The notes under the pieces were generated by a model, which was not told where the DNA came from, made no database searches, and saw only the letters and a list, made by a program, of their open reading frames with translations. Made by a program: the position numbers and the translations under genes. Source: Leucocoprinus leucothites (taxonomy: Eukaryota > Basidiomycota > Agaricomycetes > Agaricales > Agaricaceae). From it: 64,000 nucleotides of DNA. Shown here in pieces: positions 33,712 through 44,649 of this stretch (the first letter of the stretch is position 1; each line of letters opens with the position of its first letter). The DNA lies in assembly GCA_013368445.1 (NCBI GenBank), contig JAACJO010000004.1, forward strand, positions 930,001 to 994,000, in the 5' to 3' direction.

Positions 33712-35809
33712 ATGGTCTCCTCGTCATTGACCACAACGGTATTCTGGCCACTTGGCCTCCAGCAGTCTGGGTTTTGCTATGGCTGGAAAGCGCCATTATA
33801 CTGTGTAGCTGGTATCTTGGACTCGGAGACTGTGGGTTTTCTCTGACCTTTATTAACTCTCTTCTTATTGTCTCTAAGGAAGAAGAAGCAGCAGCTACCT
33901 TGAATACTGCTTGCAATGCTCCCGCCTGGCGTGCGTTGCAAGACTCATGTGGTGGGAAACCTGAAATCTTGGGCCATTGCGAATATGACTCACAGAGTAA
34001 TACTGTTGAAATCACCTCGTGGTTTGTCCTCTAAATACGAACCGCTTTTGCTATATTCACTCGCGAATGTAGGAATGTACAGCCGACTCTAATCTTTTAT
34101 CACCGGCACCCTCTGAGTTCTTTAAGATTCTACGCGTTTGATGCTTCTATATTTGCCCCGTCACCTTCAATATTTCCCAGCGGCAAGCCCTCACAGGTGT
34201 ATGCGCGGCTCCTATCTCAAGATTTTACTCGACCGCCCAAACCAAGCCCCAAAACTGCCTTTAGCCAGGTTTCTCTTAATCAGTTCAATGCCTCCACCTT
34301 ACTGGAGGCTGCCATTACCGACTCATCTGCTCGAATGTTGCCTGCAACGGCAGCAGTGTTGTTCTCCATCAGCACCATAACGACATTACTTGCTCGACCC
34401 ATTTATGCCCTCTCCCGTCTCGTAGGGACTATTGCCAAAGCACCAGTTACTCCGAATTTTGCTCTGCGAGACCTTTGTGCTATAGTTCAGCAGATCGAGG
34501 TCCGTGCGGAACAAGCCGAGTACTTCGTCACCGAGATACCCCACCTTCGTAGCCGTGGCGAATCGGACATTACGAATTATGCTGTCCGCTACACCCAGTT
34601 TTTCAATACCATCTGGATGATACTCAACGATGTGACGATTGGGATGGCTTTTGGATCATTCTTGACGGAAAATGCGTCGAGACTGGCACAGTTTACTGAT
34701 GTCATATTAAACAAGTATTTGGCACGCGACATCATCTTCATCCTCGGGTGGCTGGACTCCTGGCCGGCTGGGCTCAAGTTGAACACGGAATTAAGTCGAT
34801 TTTACGCCCGTACTCTTATGGGCTCAATACGACTTTGGGAAAGGGGCCTGGGTGAGGTTGCTCCCTATACTGCATCCATCATCTACGCGCTTGGTATCAT
34901 GAGCACCTTTGGAGGCATGTCCCTGGTTGTTTCAGCACTTATGGACTTGGTCGCCATTTCCACCGTCCACATATATGCATGTTATTCCTTGACTGGCCTT
35001 GTTTATCACCGTATGTTGAAGACAGCTGGATCTTTATTTAACCTTTTCCGAGGTAAGCATCCTCAACTACAGTTGTTATCGTATCGAGACCTATTAACCT
35101 TTCGCAGGAAAGCGTTATAATGTGTTAAGGAATCGCGTCGATACCTGGGAGTATGATATGGATCAGCTGTTGTTCGGGACGATCTTATTTACGCTGCTCG
35201 CATTTCTCTTTCCGACCGTGCTGGTATACTATGCACTGTTTGCCATCGTGGGTTTCTCGTTTCAACTGCCTGATCCCTACTGATGATCGACAAAGGCTCG
35301 TTTCACCATCCTTCTGCTACTTGCAAGCATGGAGTTCCTACTCACACTTGTCAACCATTTTCCACTTTTTGCTCTCATGTTGAGCATCAAAGACACATGG
35401 AGGCTACCGGGTAGGCATTATGACTCCGGGGTGGCCTCAATATTGATCAGTTTGAAAAGGTGGTGTTTATTTCCGGCCGAGGGCGTTCAAATCAAGACAA
35501 GGGCTGGCTGTCCATTCCAGTCTCGTCGTCGAGGTATTTCGACCTTCCCCAGAATTTGATCATACACTCAATCACCCTCTCAGAATCAAGTCGTTCCACT
35601 ATCACTTTTGTTTTTCCAATACGGTGTGCATTGTTAACAGCTGTGATCTCTTATCCATTCTGATGCTTTTTTTTACAGTGGAATTATCCGGAGTGCTGGC
35701 TAGACACTATAACCCATTAAGGTTGGCTTGGTGCTTGTTGAAGGGCGAATACTTAGGTGCCATATCCCGGTATGAGATGAAGTATGGCACTGGCCCAAAG
35801 AGAGAATAA
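33712..35809 (+). CDS. GPI1: GPI-GlcNAc transferase subunit GPI1 (PIG-Q)
   Basis: Subunit of the ER complex that adds GlcNAc to phosphatidylinositol, the first step of GPI-anchor synthesis. Eight exons (33712-33831, 33879-34021, 34073-35052, 35108-35247, 35296-35410, 35460-35533, 35584-35623, 35679-35809) give 580 residues. Landmarks: N-terminal TTVFWPLGLQQSGFCYGW; LIFYHRHPLSSLRFYAFD; then the strongly conserved membrane core RYNVLRNRVDTWEYDMDQLL (about residue 416 on), FPTVLVYYALF, EFLLTLVNHFPLFALML, KDTWRLPGGVYF and the terminal ARHYNPLRLAWCLLKGEYLG. Several hydrophobic helices are present. The last two exons are short (40 and 131 nt) and were joined by conserved PLSLLFFQYG and HYNPLR. The window also holds CWH43, another GPI-pathway gene, 19 kb away; that may be coincidence. 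Confidence 0.92.
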
Positions 35810-36392
35810 CGAGAACCCAATTTTGTCGTCTTGCATCAATTCGCTAAACTTATGAGCGCCTGAACAAGCCCGGTTAGATTCGCCGTGCCGCTACGATTCT
35901 ACGAGCTAACTGGCGTAGATATGGAGTTAGTAAATGCTCTTCTCCTAGAAGCACTGTTAAAGGGAAGAGGAATTCAGAGAATATGCGGTTATTCATTCGG
36001 CCACCTTATTGAGTGTCCAATTCAATAAAGTAGTACCGCCTTGAACAGCAGCTTGCGCCTAAAGTCTTGATCATTTGTGTATTATCGTGACTAATGTCAG
36101 GCGGGATCTTTCGCGCGTCGTGTTGATTGATATGGGCAAGAGGACAGTTGGATATTGAATTTCTTCAAAAATAGCCTCAATTTTATCGAAACAGTAGGAA
36201 TAATCAGAGGAGACTGGTAGTCAAACTGCCTGCTCTAGTAGTACTAAGTAGTGGCAATCTGCAGGGGGCACAGCTCCTTAGATATTTTAATTTAGTGCTT
36301 TGTCAGATGATCACACGTGATGTCGTCATACTCTGCTGCACCGCTACTGGCAGCTGCGAGAGCATACATTCCCTTTCACTACAACACCCACT
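35810..36392. other. Intergenic, GPI1 3' end and TMS1 promoter
   Basis: 583 bp between two plus-strand genes. AT-rich with no clear coding; the CACGTGATG at about 36313 contains the palindrome CACGTG upstream of TMS1. Confidence 0.45.
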
Positions 36393-38347
36393 ATGGGCCT
36401 CTTGCTCTCACTTCCTATCGCCAGCGGGCTAGGCACGATAGCTTCGTCATGCCTAGCAGGTCTTGCGTTCTGCTGTACTTCAACCGCTGGTGAGTTTTTG
36501 TTACTCCAACTGGCACTGCCTATTGACGGAGAACTATCTCTGCAGCTTCAATGTTCTTTAAGTCATGTAATTGCAATTCCTCTATCGCAACACGTATTGG
36601 TTTTGCGGTAGGCGATCCTCTACTCACGCCCTCTCGATGTTATTGACGTTTTCTCGTTTAGTTCATTTTCTCCTTGAATTCCATTCTCGCCTGGTTGATG
36701 AAGTCGGACCTGGTGATTAAACAGATTGAGAAATGGAGCTTTGACTACATTAAGATGGAGTGCAAAGGGGATAAATGCTATGGAGTCCTCGCAGTACGTC
36801 TCTGTGTAACTACCTCTCAATCCAAAGAAGACTGATGGTAATATAGGTGCATCGAATCTGTTTCGCCCTTACCCTCTTTCATTTCCTTCTCAGCGGTTTA
36901 CTAGTAGGCGTCAAAGATACACGAGACAAGCGTGCTGCAGTTCAGAATGGGTAGGTTCTTGTGTCCTTAACAAAATTTAGATACTGACGAGGGAACAGCT
37001 GGTGGGGCCCGAAGGTTTTAGTATGGCTCGTCCTCGTTTTAATATCGTTTACAATTCCAAACGGGTTCTTCATCTTCTGGGGAGACTATGTTGCACTGAT
37101 AGGTGCAACAATCTTCATTTTACTCGGCCTCGTTCTCTTGGTTGACTTTGCACACTCGTGGTCCGAGACGTGTCTTGAGAATTGGGAGAATTCACCATCC
37201 TCAAACCTATGGCAATGGATCCTCATTGGTTCAACTGGTCTCATGTACGCCTTCACAATAACCCTCACTGGTTTATTGTACGGCTACTTTGCTGGTTCGG
37301 GCTGTACGCTGAATCAATTCTTCATCACATTCAACCTCATACTTTGTATCGCAATCACCATTATGTGTGTACACCCGCTCGTACAGGAGTTTAACCCTCG
37401 GTCTGGCCTTGCACAATCTGCAATGGTTGCAGCTTACTGTACTTATCTTAACATGTCTGCTATCACCAACCACACCTCCGATTCGATCAAGTCTTGCAAC
37501 CCACTTCGTAGTGGTGCAGGAGCAGAGGGTACTCGCAAAGTTGTCGTTTTCATCGGCGGTGTCTTCACGTTCCTGGCCATCGCGTACTCTACAACTCGCG
37601 CTGCGACACAAAGCCGTGCACTCGTTGGTCAGAAGAAAGCGAGTGGTCATATCCACCTTGATGAAGGAAGTCACTCGGAGATGAACTTTGTTACCACGCA
37701 ACCTGGAAGGACCGAGACGCCTCGATACCAGGCCTTGCTAGCGGCTGTTGAAGCCGGGTAGGTTGCTTCTTTATTACAGCCTTGCAAGCTGCTGACCCTT
37801 CCCCAGAGCTATCCCTGAATCTGCCCTTTATGAGGAACAAGCATACGGGGGTGACGATGATGATGAACCGCAAGGTGAAGAACGCGACGACGAGAAGATT
37901 GGTACACGTTACAACGTGCGTTGACCTCTTGATCGTTTACTCTAGCTTGCTTATGGTGTATCTTCTCTTATCTTCGCTTAGTACTCGTGGTTCCACATCA
38001 TCTTTGCAGGAGGTGCAATGTATGTGGCCATGCTTCTCACAGACTGGTACGTTTGCCGACAGACCGATTGGCCTTTCTTTGAGCCGGTGATCTCATTATG
38101 CTATGTGTTTCTTTAGGAACGTTGTTTCCAAAAGTCCCATTGATGGCCCCGCGGATCCGAACCAAGATGTTTACATCGGCAGATCGGAGGTAGCCATGTG
38201 GATGCGGGTGGTTTCCAGCTGGGTGTGCATGTTACTTTACATCTGGAGTTTGTGGGCTCCTGTCATGATGCCTGATCGGTAGGTCATATCTGTTTCTCCT
38301 GATGGGTCTGGCTAATTTGGTCGTTCTGGTGTAGTTTTGGCGATTAG
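36393..38347 (+). CDS. TMS1: TMS1/SERINC family membrane protein
   Basis: Multi-pass membrane protein of the SERINC family (Tms1 in yeast, vacuolar/endomembrane), linked to serine-containing lipids or lipid scrambling. Nine exons (36393-36489, 36546-36607, 36662-36793, 36847-36950, 36999-37757, 37807-37915, 37982-38046, 38117-38278, 38335-38347) give 500 residues. Family features: the N-terminal ASSCLAGLAFCCTSTAASMFFKSCNCNSSIATRIGFA, FCALTLFHFLL-like helix after VHRICFALT, LVLLVDFAHSWSETCLENWE, the highly conserved region YLNMSAITNHTSDSIKSCNP, and the end YSWFHIIFAGGAMYVAMLLTDW with VAMWMRVVSSWVCMLLYIWSLWAPVMMPDR. Ten or eleven hydrophobic segments are visible. The last coding exon is 13 nt. 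The first ATG in the open frame begins MGLLLSLP, the standard family start. Confidence 0.93.
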
Positions 38348-38716
38348 TGAACATTAGGCGTTGCTACCTTTGGATTGACATCCTGTCGTCTTTATGCTCC
38401 TAGTTGATGGACACTGTATCTACTTATTCTTAGTCTTGCTAACAGCATGGTCGTAGCCTGTAAGATGGAGTTACTATCCAGTCGAGTTTCATCAACTCCG
38501 CGAACTGTTAAGTTGATAAGCACGATCACTGTGACAACAGTCTGGGCTCTACAAACGTTTAATGTGCATGCCAAGCTAGGCCAAAGTTATGTCCGTTGGC
38601 GAGATAAGTCAAGTAATGATGCAGTCCGCGCATCAGGCAATAAGTAGTATTAAGTACATACGTTACAGCATATATTACATTATTTGAATTATCTGTCCCC
38701 AAAGCTTAGATGTTAT
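38348..38716. other. Intergenic between convergent genes
   Basis: 369 bp between the TMS1 stop and the stop of the NRPS-like gene. Nothing recognisable beyond 3' end sequence. Confidence 0.5.
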
Positions 38717-41700
38717 CTAGACTTTGCCCAAGAGGCTATATAAATTAGACTGCTCGAAACGGGGATGTGTTCGAACGGGTTTGTCCTCTCCAGCAGCAAG
38801 TGCATAGGGAATAGTATATCTGAACCCAATATTAGACGTGTCGGAGAAACAATGCACCTCGTGAACGAACCTGTCCATGTCAAGACTAGATGTGTTGATA
38901 CGGTATGCAGTACCAACGAGACGACCTCCCGTCAAACGCATCAGTTGCAGACCTACATTCCTCAAATCAGCCTCTTTAAATTCGAAGAGTGGATGTTGGA
39001 GAAGATACGTACCAATGGTACAAATTACACCGCCAGGAACATAAGGAATATCGACCCACTTTCCTTTCCTATTCTTGGCCTGAAGTCCTGGTCGAGATTG
39101 TATCATCAAAGTGATGAAACTGTCCAGGTCATGGTACTCTCGACCTTCGGCAGCCGGCCCATCGCCCTCTATATGGTTGGTAGCGCGGGAGTGACGCCAC
39201 AATCCAGTTTGGAAGGCGGGGTTACTTGCGGGGATGTAGGATGAGATGGCCGAAGGAGGAATTTCAAGAGAATCACAGATGTCATCGTGTAGAGTTTTGC
39301 TGAGATGAAGACAGTCTTCGAAACGACGTTGGATAATTTCCTTGAATCGAGGTAGCTCAGCTTCCGCTGGCCATTGATTGGGTCCTGAGGGTGAATGAAT
39401 CAATTTGTGCTCTGAGATGAGATGTTTCAATCTACCTTCTCGTAAGCGCCTTCTGGGCGAGAACTCCGACTGTTCTGCCCCAAAGAGATATCCTTCGGTA
39501 TCAATCTAAAGGTACACGTGAGCTATGCGCAGTAAAGAGAACCGGTATGTAAACGAACGTACACCATTGCCAACGTGGATGTAACCCCGGAATGCCTCAG
39601 AATTCTGGATGCCAAGGGCATCTTTCCACTCTTGAGGCATTGAGAAGAGTTTCTTGGCCTGCCCTAACGTCTCCTCCTGACATGAATCCTCGAAGCTCGG
39701 AACATTATACAAGACCGCAAACCCAATGCCCTCCAAGGCGCCAAGTAACTGTTTGAGATACGCTTTGCGATCCGCTTGGGATGTGGAGAAATCCACAAGA
39801 GGCGTTGGTTGAGACTCGTTCAGGAGATTGGTGGCGCGAGCGAGAGCTGAACGGAGCTTGTTGGCAAACGACACCACATGGTCCTCCCCGATCATAGTGT
39901 AGTGCTCCCCGCCCACATCGACAAGCTCAAAAGTCGACTGAGTGAATGATTCCCATTTGGCAAGGCGCTGGTGCTTGTACTCTTCACGGGTGCCGAGCGA
40001 AGGTAGAGGAACCGCGCAGAAAACGGTCGTAAGTGCGGCAGTGATGGAACCCTCAGTGACATAGGTACGCCCACTGCGAGTTACTTGGTACGCTACACCA
40101 ACCCAACGCCTGAAGTCGTCCATATTGAGCTGAAGCTCGGATAACCGGTTTTGATCGGAGAGAGAGAAGAGATAGCGTATGATCTCGTTAGATGACGTTG
40201 GTTCGGAGTCTGCGCCGCGTAATTCGGGGAAATTCTCAATAACACCTTGTTTGACTTCGTCGAAGGCACTTGTGGGAATGAGTGAGAGGAACATGAGAAG
40301 ATTGATTAAAACTTCGATCCAGACGAGTTCTTTCATTCGGAATCGAATTTCTGGGGGCAAATTGAATATGCCGGTCCATGCTACGCGCTTTCCGCGGGCT
40401 TCCAGCTTCTTTGTGATCTCGTAGGCCACTGCACCTCCAAAGCTGTATCCTCCGAGATAGTAGGGACCGCTAGGATATGCACTGATTATCCGCGCGGTGT
40501 AACAATCGACCATTTCATCGAATGTCTCAAATGGTTTGTCCTTGTCATCGAAACCACGAGCACGTAAGGCGTAAATGGGGCGATCATCCTCGAGAACTTG
40601 AGCTAATTTAATGAAAATGAGAATCTCGCCAACGCCAGGATGAATCAGGAAAAGTGGTGGTTTAGAACCATGTGGGTTCAAGAGAACAAGAGGGTCGTAT
40701 GCAATGTCGCTACGCCCACCGCTGACGATGATCGTGTCGAGGAAGGACGCTAATTGGTTGATCTCCGGTCGACGAAGCATTTCAATGGTGGGTATATCAG
40801 CAATCCCGAGGCGTTCTTGAAGGATCTGTTTAAGTTGCATGAGATGCATAGATGACGCGCCGAGGTCAAATAAGCTCATATCACGCCTGAGTGTCGAGGA
40901 TGGAATGTTGAAGAGGGCAGATATGGACTCGAGAATGGCCTCTTCGGTACGGCTGATTTGCTCTGTGGCGTCATTCTGGACAGCGGCTTCGGCGTCCTTC
41001 AGCTTTTGTTCAACACTTTGATATGTTCCCTTTTGGTACGCCGCTGCGAGGAAGGAACGTGAAACCTTTCCAAGTGCCGTCTTGGTGAAAGCAGGCCTGG
41101 GTAAAGGAAGTATAACATGGGGAGATTGGGAGCAGAAAAGGACACAAGCCCGTTTCACAGCACGGTTTGTTGCGAGGATACGCTTCAGCTGATCAGCGGA
41201 GAGGTCGTCTTCGACTGGAAGCTCGTGCTGGTAAAACACGCCATAGGTTTCCGTATCTGCGTTCGCCAGGCGCATAGGACAAACGTAAACATAGGACCTT
41301 GTGACTCCGTCTGACTGTGAATCTTCAACGAAGTGTTCCACGTCAACGGTTGGATGCTTAACGCCGTTGATATTAATACAATCCTTGTCGCGTCCCATGA
41401 GGCATAAGTTCCCATCCCTGTCAATGATAGCAGTATCGCCAGTGATGAACCATCCGTCGCAAAAGGATTCTGCCGTCGCCCTGGGGTTATTATGGTACTC
41501 GCGGAACACGGATGGCCCTGTGATCTGCAGTTGACCCTCCTTTAGAGGGGGGCATGGGAAGCCAGTGACGTGATCCACTACTCGCATAGTAACGCCGTCG
41601 CAACAAGTCCCAAGCGAGAGATACTTTGTGGAATACCGGACGGGATCGGTTAATATATCACGGGTGTCATATATGCAACCCGCCTAAACAATAGGGTCAG

Positions 41701-42865
41701 TATAGCGTCACCCAATTGCCTCTTGAACGTACACATGTTTCCGTCATTCCGAAGCCCGCGCGAAGAACATCTCTTCGAGCGCCAAATTGCACAAGGATGT
41801 CGGTGAATTCCACGGCTGTTTTCACCGGCACTGCTTCGCCACCAGAGATAAAGGCCCTGACAGGAGACAGATCGAGAGGGGTTGTGGGCAGGGACGTAGC
41901 GAAGTCGCGAACAATCTGCGCAATCAGGAAGTTGGGGCTGAAAGTGTAGGTAATCCTGTATTTACTCGTCCACTCCAATAGATTACGCGGTGTTCTAATG
42001 ATTGCAACCGGAGCGACATGATATTGCCTGAATACATTCATATTAGCCAAGAAGCCGGGTCGCAAGGCACAAGTGAATGCCTACCAGGCATCAGCCATGA
42101 GAGCCTGCAAGTGCACTTCGGATACACAGGCAACATGATCAAAGGCGATCCAGTTCAGAAAACGAGAGGATTGGGACGACCCGTGGTGCTTGATTTTGCC
42201 TCGCACACAAGACAGGAAATTGGAGTGACGCAGTCCGACTGCCTTAGAGTTACCCGTCGATCCCGAAGTGAGCATAAAGCAAATAATGTCATCGCTCTGG
42301 GGCCTGAAATTCGGGTATATGGGTAGCTGGTCAGCACCCTGAATAGGTGCCAGGGCTTTCAAGCTCGCCCATGAGGTGGCTTCAAAGGAAGGTACGAGTT
42401 TCTGAACAGTAGATATGATATCATCATTTCCAATCAGAACAGGTCGGCCAAAGAGCGTCTGCAGATGATTGAGAAATAAGATCCGCCGACTTTCCTCAGG
42501 GTGGAGGGGTGGGATAGGACAAAAAGGAATACCAACTGGGCGCATGACCATGGCGAGGTAAGCACTGTTGGCTACAACAAAGAGAGAGAAGAAGCGTCCT
42601 TACCAAGTAGACAAGCCCAGAAGAGAAGGATGTGATCGTAATGGTTGTCAAAGCTTGCAACGACGACGTGGTTTGTCCCCAGAGGCTTAAGACCAGAGAC
42701 TAGAAGTCGTCGAGCATACTCTTGAGCATCCTGATAGAGGGTGGTATATGTAGTGGACAGCGTAAGAGAACCGTCATTGTCGAGAAAAGAAATGCCAGCA
42801 GTGGAGGACAGACTGCGCTCGAGTAGGAGGTCCGGCAATGTTTGCGGGGCAGATGAGCTATCCAT
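38717..42865 (-). CDS. NRPS-like synthetase (A-T-TE) fused to a 2-oxoglutarate/Fe(II) oxygenase-like domain
   Basis: Eight exons (42604-42865, 42085-42535, 41733-42027, 39563-41683, 39436-39505, 39013-39384, 38871-38952, 38717-38819) give 1251 residues. Adenylation domain about 1-560: A3 LTSGSTGNSKAVGLRH (about 176), A4 FDHVACVSEVH, A5 GFGMTETCAG, A7 WFITGDTA, A8 MGRDKD, A10 Lys in TALGKVSR. Thiolation domain: FDLGASSMHL, carrier Ser about 614. Thioesterase: GYSFGG with Ser about 750, His about 930. This order is that of aryl-pyruvate dimerising synthetases (atromentin, terrequinone type), which activate an alpha-keto acid and need no condensation domain. The long exon 39563-41683 runs from the TE straight into PLVDFSTSQADRKAYLKQLL, the start of a 2OG-oxygenase domain (about 962-1251). 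In that domain the HxD site reads EYHDLDS and the distal His site reads TAYRI, so metal binding is doubtful. The start at 42865 is preferred over 42904, which is very close to the AT-rich core promoter. Confidence 0.9.
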
Positions 42866-43402
42866 TCCGGACGAGGGAAATATTATTTGTGAAGGCCATG
42901 TCAAAGTACCGCATATAAATGAATCTGAGAATAAGAGAAATCAGAGATACACAAGGTTGGAGAAACCCCATCTTGACGGTAACAAATTCGTTCGCGCCTA
43001 CACCACTTACACATCAGGCTATCAGGCTATCACGATGGGGGCCGGCGGACAGCCCCATTAGGGTCAACAGAACAGCTGACACCATCGCGATCGTCCACGA
43101 AACCATTGCACTGTTCACACCGCACTAGACCTTGATGACAGGATGCACCACAGGTAGATGATCAATCGAATCTTGCATGAATTTGCGCCTTCTCTGGCAT
43201 CTGATGCTGATCGGGACTTGGGCGAGACAGCATCTGGGCCGCTTCTTCCACCCAGAAGCCGTTCGTTTTCCCATCAGCTTAATCCCCGGCTTCATCACCG
43301 TATCTTTAGAGCGCCCAGCCATGCTGTGGTTCCATATATTTTGGCACGACTAGCTCAGAACCCCAACAGCGACAGCCCATCCCCAGCAGCTTGACTACCA
43401 CC
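42866..43402. promoter_or_regulatory. Shared upstream region, NRPS-like gene / hemerythrin-like gene
   Basis: 537 bp between divergent start codons at 42865 and 43403. An AT-rich core (gcatataaat, 42911-42920) sits about 45-55 bp upstream of the NRPS-like ATG. A direct repeat atcaggct-atcaggct lies near 43013-43028. Divergent placement suggests joint control of the two genes. Confidence 0.4.
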
Positions 43403-44329
43403 ATGCCTTTTCCAACAGATCCCTTCGAGCAATTACATTACAATATGGTCCGAGGTAGGCAGAACTTTGAACTTGGGAATTGCACCAGCGCATAGGGCTT
43501 ATGTCTACCAACAAGCGCACCACACTTTCAAACTCGGCTATAGTTCCATAATCAAGCACCTCGATGACCCGAAAGCTATTACGGGGGACTTGCCCAACTT
43601 CCTGGGGTACTGCCAAGCATGGGTGTCCTCAATCATCAGTCACCACGACAGCGAGGTAGATTCTCCCCTTAATTAATGGTATGGCCGCTCATTTCTTTCA
43701 AGGAGGAGATGGTCTTCCCATTTTTGAACGAGAAGATGGACTTTGCTCCTGAAAAAGAAGCCCATGAGGTCATTCACAAGAGCCTCTCCGATTTGGAGGC
43801 AGTACTCCTTGAGGCCAAAGCCGACACTACAAAGTTCAACCCCTCTCAGCTCAAAGAACAGCTCGAGCAAATGAGAGATACACTGGTTTGTTCGCTCCTT
43901 GTACCACTTGTTCTTGTCATTAAACAGTACATAGTTTTCACACCTAGATGAAGAAGTTGAGCATATCAAGGCCGAGGTGTTGAAAACGTCGGGCTTTGGC
44001 GAGGCAGAGCTCAAGGATCTCAATCAGAAACTAGACAAGTATGCCCAGTCCCACGGCGACCCATTCATTCTTGTCCCATATATGAGATCGTGCGTACCTT
44101 TCCCAAGCCTCCGTATTCTCATACTCAACTACCCTTAGCCATACTCCCCCTGAATTTAAGGACTTCTGGCCCCCTATGCCATGGGTCCTTCGCAAGCTGG
44201 TCATCCCTTACGTGCTGGCGAGGAGATATTCTGGGTGCGTATACACTGTCAAACGATAACATCGGGCTGAAACTAACCCTGATGCCTATTCATAGATATT
44301 GGAAATATGCCCCATACTCAGTTTCATAG
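43403..44329 (+). CDS. Hemerythrin-like (HHE cation-binding) protein
   Basis: Four-helix-bundle protein of the hemerythrin/HHE family, expected to bind a diiron centre. Six exons (43403-43454, 43489-43655, 43703-43885, 43935-44089, 44139-44234, 44296-44329) give 228 residues. Possible metal ligands: HYNMVR (helix A), HHTFKLGYSSIIKHLDD, SSIISHHDSEEEMVFPFLNE (the HxxxE helix, split by an intron after the first Glu) and FSHLDEEVEHI. The C-terminal part EFKDFWPPMPWVLRKLVIPYVLARRYSGYWKYAPYSVS is typical of the fungal subgroup with a Pro/Trp-rich tail. No signal peptide is seen, so it should be cytosolic. It lies head to head with the NRPS-like gene, suggesting a redox, iron-storage or oxygen-handling role in that locus. 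That link is inferred from position only. Confidence 0.87.
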
Positions 44330-44649
44330 AATTGCTAGCTTTCGCTTCCACCTTGTGATGATGTGAGGGTCGAAAGTGCCCGTTTACTTATGCAATGTGA
44401 CCATGTCTATTATTTCCATGCCTACTTGCTGTGTAGATCGTATCTTGGTAATTGAATGATATCCGCTTCGGGGAAGGGTTTTGTTCCTTACTTCCGAAGA
44501 GCGGACAGACTTGCTTACCGAGTATTTGAACCCCATTTTGTGCCGGGATATCATGATGAGCGCTAAGTTCCGCCCTTGCGCACCTTTTAACAAGCAGCCT
44601 GGGACTTAACTCTCAAATCTAACAATTGTCATACTTTTCTTTCTACTCT
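44330..44649. other. Intergenic, upstream of O-methyltransferase 1
   Basis: 320 bp between two plus-strand genes; the end of it (gcgcaccttttaacaag) is a weak TATA-like stretch. Nothing coding. Confidence 0.45.
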
